Source: Nyssa sinensis (Eukaryota; Streptophyta; Magnoliopsida; Cornales; Nyssaceae). Taken from it: DNA of 64,000 nt. The translations under genes and the position numbers were made by a program. Positions 1 to 12,269 of the stretch are shown piece after piece. Positions within the stretch are counted from its first letter, which is position 1, and every line of letters starts with the position of its first letter. The stretch lies in NCBI GenBank assembly GCA_008638375.1, contig CM018049.1, forward strand, positions 2,468,001-2,532,000, written 5' to 3'. The notes beneath the pieces are model-generated. The model was not told where the DNA came from and ran no database searches. It saw only the letters and a program-made list of their open reading frames with translations.

Positions 1-730
1 AGTTATTGTTCTGACCGATTGGTTATGTCATGTTCCGATCCGTTTGTATTGTCTGTCCGATTCTGTTTTATTGTACTAGACTGCTTATGAAATGGATTTA
101 TAAAAATAGTTATTTTTGTAATGACTAAATTATCCATGTGCCTTGGGAGCACAAAACTGGTTTTGAAACCCATGATAGGGAATCTGTGTTACTCACTGGG
201 CTTATTTAAGCTCACCCCATTATTCTGACATTTTTCAGGAATTACCTCCATTGGATTAGAAGGTACTATGACATGACGTGAATAGGCCAAGTGGCATCGC
301 AAGTAAGGATCTGACGGCACTGAATTGTAGAGACTGGTTTATTGTGGACTGAACCTGGTTATTCCGGTGAGTGGTATGTTATGACTGACTTGGCTGATAT
401 ATACTAGATAGACATGGCTCATGGAACTAATGGTACTCTAGAGATATTAGATCTGCTCTGTTGTTATATGCTTGATTTTAGATATGCTCTGAAATTTAGA
501 ATTGTTGACTGACTGGATTTAGTCTTGCTCTGTGATACATATACTTATGATGGATAAGTGAGTTGCATTCCCGTGATACAAAGAAAAAGTTTTAAATTCC
601 GCTGCATCTGACCCTACAGTTGGAGTGCAATTCGTCGGAAAGTTCAGAATTTGCCTTTGGTTGGTCGCGTCGCGACCGACTGGCAGTCACGTCCTCGACA
701 TCCGCGTAGGGTGGGGTTCGGGATGTGACA
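1..730 (+). mobile_element. 3' end of the 5' LTR of giant-LTR element G1
   Basis: Positions 1-730 align without gaps to 6110-6839, the end of the 3' LTR, at a constant offset of 6109. The only difference I saw is G667 versus A6776, a CpG to CpA change. The segment ends GGGATGTGACA and is followed four bases later by a tRNA-iMet primer binding site, so it is the end of a 5' LTR. If this LTR has the length of its partner, it began about 4.6 kb before the window. The near identity implies a recent insertion. Confidence 0.93.
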
Positions 731-734
731 AGAG

Positions 735-746
735 TGGTATCAGAGC
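735..746 (+). other. Primer binding site (tRNA-iMet)
   Basis: TGGTATCAGAGC is complementary to the 3' end of plant initiator-Met tRNA and lies four bases (AGAG) after the LTR end at 730. It would prime minus-strand DNA synthesis, and it fixes the plus orientation of the element. Confidence 0.95.
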
Positions 747-1451
747 AAAGGTTGAAAGATAATTAAGATTATCAGAACCGAAGTTGGTAAAGTTTTGAAA
801 TCAACTAGTATCACAGAGCAATATCAGAGCATTAGGTTATGGATTAAGAACCACAGAGTACCTGAGCCATAGATTTTAAGTTCCACTTTTGGGAGATCTG
901 ATGTGGAGTTATGAAAGTCTTCATAATAGACGATAGGCCTGTAATTCTGAGGCATCTGAGGACTGGGGATTTTCTGGGTCTGATATGAACTGGTGTAATT
1001 TAAGGTTGTAGACTCATGATACTTAGAGGCATGTCCATACGAATAATTATGGACATAGCAACCGAAAGGAAATGACGGTAGGTCTGTTGACTCCGACATT
1101 GACACTTGTAATTATGGATAGCAAGTGAATCACTGGAGGGATCACATGTGATTAAATGATCCTAGTGGATGATTTCCACTTATTTAAGGATGACTACCCG
1201 ATTGATCTGATATGAGATAAGTCTGATAATTGAATCTTGAGGAGATTATACAATTGTGACTGTAAAGTCTGACCGAATGGGAATATCTGTATCTGATATG
1301 GAGTCTGTATGGAACTGATACAAAATGTCCTCTTGATAGGAAAATGGTATCCCGAATAATACGGCGGTCCGAGAGACAAATGAAAAGGGGAGATTATGAT
1401 GACCGAATCTCCTAGATATGACCAATCAAGTTTTGAGGACAAAACTTTTCT

Positions 1452-1465
1452 GAAGAGGGGTAGGA
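1452..1465 (+). other. Polypurine tract of G1
   Basis: A run of purines with a single T (GAAGAGGGGTAGGA) directly abuts the TG of the 3' LTR, as expected for the plus-strand priming site. Confidence 0.85.
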
Positions 1466-1879
1466 TGTAACACCCCGACTCTGTATAATTAATAATTAAA
1501 TAATTAATTATTAATTAGTACCGGCTTAGGGAATAATTAAGGAAATTAACCTTAATCTCCCGGTGGTCACACTAGACCAATAGAATGACAAAACATGTCC
1601 GAGAATAGGGTATAATACCCGAACCTAATTATCCATTAATTAGGTGAAATAATGTCAATTTAACACTGACGGAATTCGAATTAGTTAATCCCGAAAATCC
1701 CGAATGACTAATAAATGACACGGAACCTCTGACACTGTAGATAACTGAAATAGAAACTGACCGGAAGAAACCGCACCGAAAAAGGAGTTACGGAATGAAA
1801 GTTATGAGGCAAACATCAGAAACTGAATTAACATGCAGCCAAACAGGGCCTTAGCCCAAAATGTAGAAAAATGGCCAAA

Positions 1880-1985
1880 TTGGTGGTCAAGGGGAATTGA
1901 ACCCTTGACCTATGGAGAGAATGAATTCCATCCAAAAACTTAACCAGGTGGCCATCCAGCACCTTTGTGCCTATATACACAACTT
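1880..1985 (-). other. tRNA-like pol III promoter module inside the G1 LTR (antisense)
   Basis: On the minus strand an A-box-like TGGCCACCTGG (1944-1954) is followed by a good B box GGTTCAATTCC (1893-1903). The spacing is about 40 bp, as in a tRNA gene or tRNA-derived SINE. The block is preceded by GGCACAAAGGTGC. The same block is present in both G solo LTRs and, more divergent, in D, E, H and C/G LTRs, always antisense to the LTR. Confidence 0.6.
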
Positions 1986-3121
1986 AATTGTATATATCTC
2001 TGATTTGCCCCAACTTGCCACCCAAATCAACCAATGGCAACCCATGCAAACCCCACATGATTGCTCTCCATCAGCCCACATCATCCCCATGATCCTACTG
2101 ATTCTCTGATGTGTATATATATCTATATATATGGAGATGTATAGGTATAAATGTGTATATTAGTATATATACATGGACTCACCTTGAGATCTTCAAAAAC
2201 CAGAACTGTTATAGAGGGGGGTAGGTCTGTTAGAAGCTTGGAGAGTCTGCATGTAGTCTTGGGTGAGAGACCAAGAGAGAGAAAGCTTGCATGTGTGTAT
2301 CCATGGCTTGTGTGTATACAAGCTTGTGCATGCCTATTGTTTATATGGAAATGCACCAAAGGACAGAGGGGAACTGAAGCATGACTGAACTGAGGCAGCC
2401 ACCGAGGTCGTGCCTGAACCAAGCCAGAGGAGAGACTGCCACTGTTGGAGGTAAAAATTCAAATTTTTCCTTCATTTATTGGTTTGAATTTTTGGAATTG
2501 TTTTGAGGAAATTCTGAGGCTATAAGGACTGTAATTGCCTGCATGTTAGCTAGACTAAAAATCTGGGTTGTTTAAACATAAGAAAGACCATCGGACTGCT
2601 TGGAATTCAAGCAAAAACACAAAATCTGCCATTAATGGACCTGCACTGAATAGGGTCTGATCAACCTCCACCGAACTTGATTTGAGTTACCCAGACCTGA
2701 ACTAGACCCCATTAGGTGTTTAAAAATCACCATCCGCGACTGAAACTCACACGGGTAGACCCTCAAAACCGAACCTATAGGTCTCGGCCATGGAACCCAA
2801 ACTCGAAAATAGGCCTCTAAACCGAAATTTATAAATGGGATGTTGATCCCCATGGAGGTACGGTCACAACAAGACTAACCTCGTGCGATTTGGTGGAGAA
2901 ACGGGGTCGTACGACCGAACTGAAACTTTGCACGATAATCGGCCAAACAGCACCCCATGCATGGCTTCGATCCATAAAATCAATGCCAAACCGTTGGCAT
3001 GACATCCAGAAGATGTTTGAAACCAAAACAGGCCGAAATCCGTGCTTGAAACTTCACGAAATAGAGAAATCGTGAAACTGGAAATTAGGGCTACAGCGCG
3101 TAGAAGAGTTGGGGACGATGG

Positions 3122-3215
3122 AGTTGACTCGCCAACTCGTTCGAGTTAGGCCGAGTCGACCCGGACACGTGTCGAGGCACGAACGTGCCACCTCTTAATT
3201 GGAACGGCACCGTTT
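3122..3215 (+). promoter_or_regulatory. Conserved LTR regulatory block (GACTCG repeats, G-box)
   Basis: Contains repeated GACTCG/CGAGT motifs, GAGTCGACCC, ACACGTGT (a G-box core for bZIP/bHLH factors) and AACGGCACCGTTT. Equivalent blocks occur at 15240-15350, 27240-27310, 33355-33420 and 63575-63645 in LTRs of families G and C. Conservation across families suggests a cis-regulatory role. That is inference; no transcription start is visible. Confidence 0.5.
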
Positions 3216-3599
3216 AGTCAACTGATTTGTTTTAAAATCAAATTCCGCCTGTTTGGTCCCTCGGATAACAAATTAAAATTTGGATTAGGGGCAACTGAAA
3301 CACGGATAGGGACTGAAATTGAGAATAAATGGGATATGTTATCCCGGTTTTCTGAAGGGTTAGTGAACCGGTTGGTTCACAGTGTATTGGACCGGTTCAG
3401 CCAACTGAACCCTTGAACCCTTGGGTTTGAACCCCTAAATTATGAAATTATATTTTGAACCCCAAATACTTTCTGGAAATTACGGATTTGTCCCCACTAT
3501 TTTAAAGAATTACACAGTGGCCCAGACTTCTGAAAATTTATACATTTAAGCCCTGAATAAATTAATTAAATAATAAAATAATTATTTTATTATTTTATT

Positions 3600-4790
3600 A
3601 AATAGGTAAAATTACAATTTTACCCCTGGACATTAAATATGTCAAACGAAGTCCAAATTAAGTAAATAAATAGTGTATTTTCACTATTTCAAATATTCTG
3701 GACTCAATGGTACAGTCCAAATTGGGAAATATAGTACCGAAAAATACAGACCTGTAAGTGATAAATTACTGTACTGCCCCTGATGGCACCAGACCCAAAT
3801 AAAAGTATCAGATAGCCTATTTTGACTATCTCGGGCATTCTAAACTCAACGGTGAGGTCCGTTTAATGAACTGAGGTCCCGAAAAATACAGACACGTAGG
3901 TGTAAATGACTGAATTGCCCTTAATGATACCCAGGGCCAATTAAACGTAACAGATAGTCCAACTTAATTATGTCGGACACTCTGGACCCAATGGTGAGGT
4001 CCATTTTATGAACTGACGTGCCGAAAAATACGACACATGAAATTACCAAATTACCCCTGATACCGTACGAGACCTAAACAAAGTCTGATTGGGACGAAAC
4101 TGATACTGGTAGGAGCCCAGACACTGGTGAGACTGTATACTTAATTAGATGACGAATCGAGGTCAGAATTACACAAAACGTAAAATGACCAAAATACCCC
4201 TGAGCACTGTAAGTGCAAAGTAGAGGTCGAATAAAGGTCAAACTGATCTGATAAATTATCATAAGGATAATTATGAACACTGAAGGGCTAAATAAGACTC
4301 CGAGACAGTCAACGCGTAAAACGAGAAATGACCGATGTGTCCCGACGATCTAAAGCAGATACCAAATGAAGTCGAAGGGACTTACAAATTTATACATGAG
4401 ATATATGGGACGTTCTGAGGACCATGATAGGGTCCGGGGCAAAAATGACAAAATTACCATTTTGCCCCTAAGACTAAATAAGTACCCAACTGATACCGAT
4501 TAAAGTCTAAAAGACTTAAAACTTCATATATACGATATATGGGATATTCTGAGGACCATAACAAGGTCCGGGATAAGAATGGCAAAATTACCATTTTGCC
4601 CCTATGGTTAAAATGAGAACCTAACTGATACCGATTGGAGTCCAAAGGACGTAGAACTTTGTACTTAAGATATAAAGACTATTCCGAAGACCACGACAGG
4701 GTCCGGGACAAGAATGGTAAAATTACCATTTTGCCCCTAAGGTTGAATGAGTGCCTGACTGATAACAACTGAAGTCTAAATGACTTAGGA
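3600..4790 (+). repeat. Array of degenerate 134-145-bp tandem units in the G1 LTR
   Basis: About eight units. The element GGACTCAAYGGTGAGGTCC or a variant occurs near 3705, 3840 and 3985. GGTCCGGG recurs at 4431, 4565 and 4700 with exact spacing of 134-135 bp. Later units carry ACCATTTTGCCCCTAAG and ATACCGATT. Many units contain the inverted repeats GGACYC/GRGTCC or GGCAAAAT/ATTTTGCC. Equivalent arrays occur in the other LTR families of the window. Confidence 0.85.
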
Positions 4791-5419
4791 TATAATCCTA
4801 ATAACTGCTAAGCCTAATTAAAGAAAGAAATAGCCTCGAGTGAGACCCAAATGGAAGGGCGATAGGCTATTAGGCTACCTTAGGTAATCCGATAGATACC
4901 TAAGATGACGAATGAGACCTGAATGGATGAGTTCTGATCTGTCTGTGATTGATGATTATTATTCAGGATATACATGGAGATGCCTGACGTACCTGGAGGT
5001 TATCGGATTATTTATGCAATGAAATAAGCGTAAAGTTTGTGAGTAACTTCTGACACTGTTTTGATACTGTCCCTTGATTTACTGATCTGTTTTGAATGCA
5101 ATTATTTAAGTGCATTTATTTAAATGCATGTTTTCCGTACTATATCACTTATGACATGGTTTTAGTCTTTTTAAAGAATTGACTATATTCCTGATCCCTG
5201 TGCTAGCATTCCGTACTGTTTTGCCCGTTTTGAACTGTTGAGATAAAATGGATATATTGAACCATTATTTCCGAAACGATTAAATGAACCATGTGATATA
5301 GGCAAAGAACAACATTTTGTTGTATCGTACCGCTTTGTATAGTATACTGTCTGAATGCTATATTGTTTAAATGTATGTACTTAATGTACGCCTTTGTACC
5401 ACATTCCACGTGATGTGCT

Positions 5420-6105
5420 TGTGTCCTTCGAATTAGGAATTCCGTTCAGTTCCGTTATGATCCGTCCGTCAATGATGTTAAGTCCGCTTTGATTGATATA
5501 TAGTCCAGTTCCGTTATGATCCGTCCGTTGATGATATGTCTTTGCTTTGACTAAAGTTTTGTTCTGTTCGATTATGTTATGTTCCGTTCATTGATAATGT
5601 GTCTGCCTTGATTGATATATGGTCCAGTTCCGTTGTGTATTGTCCGTTGATGATACGTCTGTCTTGATTGAAATATTGTTCAGTCCAGTTATGATTAGTT
5701 CCGACAGTGATGTGTCCCTGACTTGATTGTTATATTGTTTCTACCCGGTTCCGTTATATTGTGTCCTGTTCATGATTTGCCTGTGTCCTGATTAGTGTAT
5801 TGTTTCCGTTCAGTTCCGTTATAATTTTATCCGTTCGCGATATGCCTTTGCTTGACTGATGTATTGTTACCGTCCGATTCCGTTATATTCCGTCCGTTAA
5901 TGTTATGTCTGCCTTGATTGATATGTTACCGTCCGATTCCGTTATATTCCGTCCGTTAATGTTATGTCTGCCTTGATTGATATGTTCCGTCCGGTTCCGA
6001 CATGTTCCGTCCGTTGATGATCTGTCTGTCTTGATTGATATAAGGTCCAGTTCCGTTATGATTCGTTCCGTTAATGAAAAGTCTGTGTCTTGACCGATAT
6101 ATTAG
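5420..6105 (+). repeat. Minisatellite of about 60-bp units in the G1 LTR
   Basis: Units resemble CCGTTATGATCCGTCCGTTGA followed by a GTCTGCCTTGATTGATAT segment. One pair (from 5866 and from 5925) is a perfect 59-bp duplication. The homologous position in the solo LTR at 23494-28929 has become a 22-24-bp minisatellite, so this region evolves quickly. Confidence 0.85.
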
Positions 6106-6839
6106 CAATAGTTATTGTTCTGACCGATTGGTTATGTCATGTTCCGATCCGTTTGTATTGTCTGTCCGATTCTGTTTTATTGTACTAGACTGCTTATGAA
6201 ATGGATTTATAAAAATAGTTATTTTTGTAATGACTAAATTATCCATGTGCCTTGGGAGCACAAAACTGGTTTTGAAACCCATGATAGGGAATCTGTGTTA
6301 CTCACTGGGCTTATTTAAGCTCACCCCATTATTCTGACATTTTTCAGGAATTACCTCCATTGGATTAGAAGGTACTATGACATGACGTGAATAGGCCAAG
6401 TGGCATCGCAAGTAAGGATCTGACGGCACTGAATTGTAGAGACTGGTTTATTGTGGACTGAACCTGGTTATTCCGGTGAGTGGTATGTTATGACTGACTT
6501 GGCTGATATATACTAGATAGACATGGCTCATGGAACTAATGGTACTCTAGAGATATTAGATCTGCTCTGTTGTTATATGCTTGATTTTAGATATGCTCTG
6601 AAATTTAGAATTGTTGACTGACTGGATTTAGTCTTGCTCTGTGATACATATACTTATGATGGATAAGTGAGTTGCATTCCCGTGATACAAAGAAAAAGTT
6701 TTAAATTCCGCTGCATCTGACCCTACAGTTGGAGTGCAATTCGTCGGAAAGTTCAGAATTTGCCTTTGGTTGGTCACGTCGCGACCGACTGGCAGTCACG
6801 TCCTCGACATCCGCGTAGGGTGGGGTTCGGGATGTGACA

Positions 6840-9800
6840 AATGTAACCCTGAACTGTAAGCCAATATATAACATAAATAAAATTAGATAGACTGTTATGT
6901 TTGATTATGACGCATGAGTATGAGAGGCAGGCAGTCACGGGTGTCCGGGTGCCGTTGCAATGGAAGCCGAGTTTACTGGAAAACATGTAAGTGAATATAG
7001 ACGTATAAATATTTAAGGTAAATCTCAATGATTATGAATATTATATATACATATATATACATACGGTTGGATGATATATATATATATATATTATAATGCA
7101 ATATAATTAAATGAAAGGAAATAAAATGGAAAGAAAGGAAATCAAATTGGAAGTAGTGAACTGCATGTGGGTCGTGTATGGTGGCAACATGTGGTGCAGG
7201 TGTGTGTTAGGTGGCAAGGCCACCGACTGAAAATCAGTCAAGAGAAGGCCATGTGTGCATGTGTGTGATGTACGCTATAGTAACCAACAAGTGGAAGGGA
7301 GTAAGAAATAGAAATGGGCAGGTGGCATTCTCAAGATTTCATGCAGTGCATGAGAGAGCAATATATATTACAAATATGTATATTATGTAGCGTGGCAGCC
7401 GAGAAAAAAAAGGATCAGTGCAGCAGGAGCTGTTGTCAAGAGATAGAAGTGTTGCGGTGCAGACAAAGTATATATATATATTGTGAGGTGTAGCGTGGCA
7501 GCAAGAATTGGTGGGTTTACGTGCGTTTGTGTAGCATTGGAGGCAATTGCGGCAGGAAGGACACGCTGAAGCGTTGAGAGAAATGGTTAGGTCGGTAGAA
7601 ACAAATATATATCTATATATATAACTCAAAACATTAAACAGGAGAACAGAGAAGAGAGAGAGCACTGAAAGTAAAGAGAGTTGCAGAAGCAGCCGAACTT
7701 AATGATAGGGAGGAGCAGATCCTGATACAGTGCAAATATGTCTTCAATTGGTTTTATTTTATTGGAAGAACTGAGATGGATCGGAACAGGGGAAAATTGT
7801 ATAGTGTATATATAGGTGCAGTTGGCGGTATAGTAGGTAGTGTGTACAAAGGAAAAGTGTGAGGCAGCCGTGAGGAGTTGGTGTGGCGGCAGTGGCCAAC
7901 TGAAGCGTACAACAGTGAGAAATAAATTAGAACAGCAGGGAAATGTTATATGTACGTATGCTTGTGTAGCAGCTGACTGAGTGAGGAAGGAAGAAAGTAG
8001 AGCAACAGGACCTGTTGTTACAAAATTTGCTATTGCAGTAAGAATAGCAGCAGCGTTGTAGTAGGGTGTGGGGAAGATTGAGAGTCAGGCGGTAGCTGCT
8101 CGACTGGGCCACTAGACGGAGGGGGATCGTTGATGTTGGTCTGCGAGACGGCAACGCTTGAGCTGAAAAAGCAGCACGCTGATTGGGGAAATATTATGAA
8201 GTTTTAGTGCTGCTGTTAGTGTCGGTTTTGACTGGTAAGAAGGAATTCAGCAAAAAGTTGGAGTATTGTTCCATTAGAGTACAGTAGATGTAGCGGCTGC
8301 ACATAGGAAAATACATGACGGCAAACTGGAGGTGTGTTGACCGGTAATTTCTTGTTCTAAGACTCTTACTGTTTCAATTTTATGTAGCTTTTGACGGATT
8401 GCACTGGAATAAAGGAAGATTGTGGTATTGGGTTTTGGTCATAAGATGGTATGGGCGTACAGGAACAGATGGGGGAGTTGGGCTTTCTTGTTGCTCTGTT
8501 CTTGCTGTTTCCAATTTGGTGATAAATCCCTGGTAGTGTGAGAGTTAAAAGCAAGCGCAGATAGGGCAACTATAGTCTGAAAGGAGGTTACGAAAGTTAT
8601 ATGTTTACATTAAAGGTAACTGAAAAGCTGGACACTTGGGCAGAGCTGGCTAATTATGCCAGGAAATGAGAAACTCGAAAGGGAAAGGCCAACTCATGAA
8701 TTTTTGATCTAGGACTGCATTAGAGGTAAGTAAATTCACCTTCTCTTCCATATGGTGTGTCCAAGCCAAGTTTATTCTCATACTGCCAAACTTGTACTCT
8801 TGAACGTACCTGGCATTATTGTTTCCACAATGTGATATTGTTCTATCTTGTGGGCTTTGATTGACTACTGTATCATTAGTATCATGTTGAACCATGCTTT
8901 GAAAAGCCTATTGTTATGTTCCATTGTATATAGGATATTCCATTTTATACTTCTATGGAATTACTTATGATCATGATATGTTTATACACACCGGATTTGT
9001 GCTCAGTCACAATATCCTTCCGATGCTTTCTGTTTAACTGGAGACCTAAAGGTCGAGTCCGTGAACGGACAGGTGGCAGGAATGAATTCCTCGAAGGCTT
9101 TCCACCGGCAATTTTACTGTCATGTTTATTGGCATTTTCATTAAACATTTCACTAGCATTCCATTTGCATTTTTACGGGCATTGAACAGAATAAAAGCAT
9201 CTCTTATGTGATTGTTTGATTGCAACTACTGAGTTATGCTATTCCTTATCATTATCTTGTATTGAGAGATATTTCTTTATTGATTCGATTGTGATCGGTT
9301 TATTGTGGCAGTACCTTCATATTGATATATTGTTGTGGAGAGTTTCATGTTGATGTTATGTCCATTACTCTTGATTATAAATTGTGTCCATCGTTTATTG
9401 GCCCTTATGGCAACTGTTCCCATTGGCTATCACAGCATCTCTTTTATCATATTCTTATACCAGTGTCGGAGATCTGTTTTTACTTGCTGAGCTCTCGTAG
9501 CTCATTCCACCCACCTCACCCCCATTTCAGGTACTGACGCCGTAAGACCCCGGTTGGAGTCTGAGAGCGTAGGAAGACATTTTGAAGAACTGTACCAGTC
9601 TATGTTTAGTTCTCCCATGTACTCACCACCCACGAGTGCTGGTTACGTATGGTTCTTATTTTGTTTTACTGTAGAACCATATTATGTATTGTAAAGACTT
9701 CCGCTGACATTGTGTATTGAAAGACTTCCGCTGATTATAGACATTGATAAGACTTCCGCTGTTATTGTTTTAATGTTTTAGTACTTTGCATATTAGTACT

Positions 9801-9887
9801 ATGATACAGGAATGTAAAAAGTAGGGACGGCCTTAGGGTCGGCCCCGTGACACAAGATCCGCATAGGGTGGGTTTCGGGTCGTGACA
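6840..9887 (+). mobile_element. Family A-type LTR, right part
   Basis: Ends CATAGGGTGGGTTTCGGGTCGTGACA at 9887. From about 8650 to 9887 it matches, in reverse complement, 46033-47480 of the TSD-flanked A solo LTR (for example GGCAGGAATGAATTCCTCGA and repeated CTTCCGCTG motifs). The left part (6840-8650), with TA runs, shows no clear match to that copy, so it is a different U3 type or another element. Its left end is missing; G1 may have inserted into it, placing the start before the window. GGTTG at 9888-9892 would be the right-hand TSD. Confidence 0.65.
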
Positions 9888-11390
9888 GGTTGTAGTGTAA
9901 CGGGGTCCCAGATTCATTAAGGGCAAAAAGGTCATTTTGCCCCCTTTGCCCCTCGACTATAAATATAGAAATTAGTGTAAAAAAATGAGAGAAATGATCT
10001 GGAGAAGCAGCAGCAGCCGTGCATGGGAGAAAAATGAAGAGAAAACCTAGGTTTTCAAATCTTCAAGTTTCCAAAACACACTTCTAGGCTTGGATTTTCA
10101 CAAGACTTCCTTATAGGAAGTTGTTCCCCACGTCAAGGACTACATTCTAATTGATCGGTTCAGTTGCATAGCGAACACAACTCCCAAGGGTTGAGAAAAA
10201 CCCTTTTAGGTATGATATTTTGCTAAGTAAGGAATAGGATTAAGTTAAGAAGTGTTTTATAAGTTGATTGAATGGTTTATATGTTTATTTCTTGTTAGAA
10301 AGTCACTTAGGATGTAGTTTCTTTGAAAACCATGAGTTGGTAGTTTGTGTATTTGTATTTTCTTTGAGAAATTGTTAAAGTAATGAACATGAAAGTTGAT
10401 CATATGGTTAATTCATTAAATTGTAACTTACATTCATGTAGACAAAGTGTTGTGAATTTGAAGTTATGTTTTACTTGATGAAAGAGGCATATTTTAAGTT
10501 ATACAATATGTGTTGGATGAAATGTTCCATAGAATTTGCATTGAGAAAACTCAAGACATGTTGGCATGATGTGAATCCTTGGAAACATGGTGCAGGTTGA
10601 GCACTTGGTGCTATGGATTATGAGGGTGTAGATCCTGTGGTGAAAAACCCAAAATTGGCCATTGCATTGGTGCCCAGAATCCAACGAGAACGATCCGTGA
10701 ACGGGTATTGGTACTTAGGGTCCATCGGGAGCGATCCGTAAATGAGACATGGGTGTGGCATAGAGTTGCATGGGTGTGTCACGCATATTTCCATTACATT
10801 GTATTAATGGATTGGAAGGCATGTAAATTATAAATGTACACTTGCACATGCCATGCCTTAATTTTGTTCCTTGCATTAGCATTATGTCATACTAGCAGTT
10901 GACCTGACCCCTCGTGGGATATCATGAAGACTTGATGAAATCTTGAAGGATGGAGGGGAGGTGGACCATGGAGGATATTTGTCCCTTGGGGCATATTTTA
11001 TGTGCATAAGGGCATAGGCCCTAAGACATATATATTCCATTGTGAAAAACTTGTATATTATAAACACTACGGGCAAGGCCCTATAATTGTAATAAATATG
11101 AAGTTAGTGACCTTTTAAGTTCAAGTTCATGTGTATGCATGATGGGTTGTATAATTAAATGGTGTATATTTAATTTCCATGAGATTGTGGCCATCGAGTA
11201 AGGATGGAATAGTGCAAGCCCTTAATAATATGAAGTGTTATGAATATTAGGTGGGAAAAATGCTTAGAAAACAAAGGAGGTTATGTCAAAATTTTTGAGA
11301 AATTAAGGAAAAAATTAAGTGTGTAAAACACCATTTAAATAGGTGAGAAAAGTGCCTAAAAATGGGGGTTAGAAACCTTGAAGAAGTGGG
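9888..11390 (+). mobile_element. Family B LTR fragment, plus orientation
   Basis: Begins GGTTGTAGTGTAACGGGG, matching the reverse complement of 43525-43560. It continues colinearly with the minus-strand copies at 42100-43500 and 35047-36400. Shared blocks include GGTTGAGAAAAACCC with TATTTTGCTAAGTAAGGA, GATCCTGTGGTGAAAAA and TTGTGGCCATCGAG. It contains a TATA box. It is broken off near 11390 and seems to resume at 20090. Confidence 0.75.
9957..9965 (+). promoter_or_regulatory. Putative TATA box of a family B LTR
   Basis: CTATAAATA lies downstream of a GGGCAAAAAGGTCATTTTGCCC inverted repeat. The same arrangement occurs in reverse at 43477-43485, followed by similar sequence. Conservation between copies supports a pol II core promoter. 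Confidence 0.5.
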
Positions 11391-12257
11391 CTAAAAAAGT
11401 GCCTCCTCGTATATCAGTCCTTTCTACTATAAAACAAGTAGTGTTAGTTTCTATTACATGCTCTTACCACATAAGGTTATAATTACCTACTTGTAATTTA
11501 AAATTCAGAGTTTATCATTTTTGATTTTTTGTGGTGGTTTCATAGTTCTTATTTACTTCTTGTCTTCATATAACTTAAAGGTGTTTATTTGTATCGCTTC
11601 TTGCTTCTAAATTGCTAATTGTAAAATTCCTAATTTCTCGTATTACCTACCCGTTTCATGTCTTCTAACAGGTTTAAGGTTTTTCTTGATCAGGTGGAAT
11701 AAGGTAGCACCGTGTGTTTTTCAGTTACCTTAGATACATGATAAGGTGGCCATTCCCTACTAGTAACAAAGGTCCTGATAGCACACTAGTGGCTGTCAAA
11801 ATCCTCCCTTCCACTTTTAACCTTTTATAATCATAGTTATCTATCTTCATAGTTTATATTTACTTCTAATCTTCAGACTCCATTTCTTCTATTCTACCGC
11901 GGGTGCCATACCCTACCTTCATATCAATTCATGTACTTTAGAATATTTACTTCACTTACCCGGGTCCTATAACCCTCCTTCACATCACGTCATATATTTC
12001 ACATATCTATTTCACGTAATACGGGTCCCATATCACGTCATATACTTCACATATCTATTTCATGTAATGCGGGTCCCATACCCCGCCTTTATTTCGTATC
12101 ACGTATTTCACATATCTACTTCATATAATGTGGGTCCCATACCCTGCCTTCACTTCAAATCATGTACTTCAATATTTTAGGTAGCCTAACCCTACCAAAC
12201 TCATAGTTCTGTTTCAAATTTTCCTAGTGTCACTAAGTTTGTTTAAGTCAACCTAGT
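11391..12257 (-). mobile_element. Internal region of minus-strand family C element, noncoding
   Basis: Lies inside the PBS at 12258-12269, reading leftwards. No coding frame is visible. It holds a tandem repeat (11897-12178). The expected 3' LTR on the left is absent and the sequence passes straight into a family B LTR, so the element is truncated or rearranged. The left limit is approximate. Confidence 0.5.
11897..12178. repeat. Five degenerate tandem units of about 48-66 bp
   Basis: Each unit contains GCGGGTCCCATACC or a variant followed by TTCAYATCACGTCATATACTTCACATATCTATTTCA. It lies within the interior of the C element and shows no coding potential. Confidence 0.75.
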
Positions 12258-12269
12258 GCTCTGATACCA
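12258..12269 (-). other. Primer binding site (tRNA-iMet), minus strand
   Basis: The plus strand reads GCTCTGATACCA, so the minus strand reads TGGTATCAGAGC. It is three bases from the LTR end at 12273. It shows that the LTR to its right is a 5' LTR of a minus-strand element. Confidence 0.88.

Larger units (their letters stand above)
731..1465 (+). mobile_element. Internal domain of G1, 735 bp, noncoding
   Basis: All of the sequence between the two LTRs of G1. It contains the PBS at its left end and a purine run at its right end. No frame encodes a recognisable gag, protease, reverse transcriptase, RNase H or integrase motif. The longest frames (93 and 82 codons, minus strand) are antisense and look random. 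The element must therefore be non-autonomous and depend on proteins made elsewhere. An interior of 0.7 kb between LTRs of 5.4 kb is far from ordinary gypsy or copia proportions, and also unlike TRIM elements, whose LTRs are short. Confidence 0.85.
1466..6839 (+). mobile_element. 3' LTR of G1, 5374 bp
   Basis: Starts TGTAACACCCC right after the polypurine tract and ends GGGATGTGACA. Modules in order: an antisense tRNA-like block (about 1880-1985); a block around 3122-3215 with GACTCG/CGAGTC repeats, CACGTG and AACGGCACCGTTT; CCGGTT-rich sequence (3360-3420); an array of 134-145-bp units (about 3600-4790); an AT-rich stretch; a minisatellite of about 60-bp units (5420-6105); and the U5-like end. 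Two full solo copies lie at 23494-28929 and 29605-35046 on the other strand. No coding capacity is visible. Confidence 0.93.
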
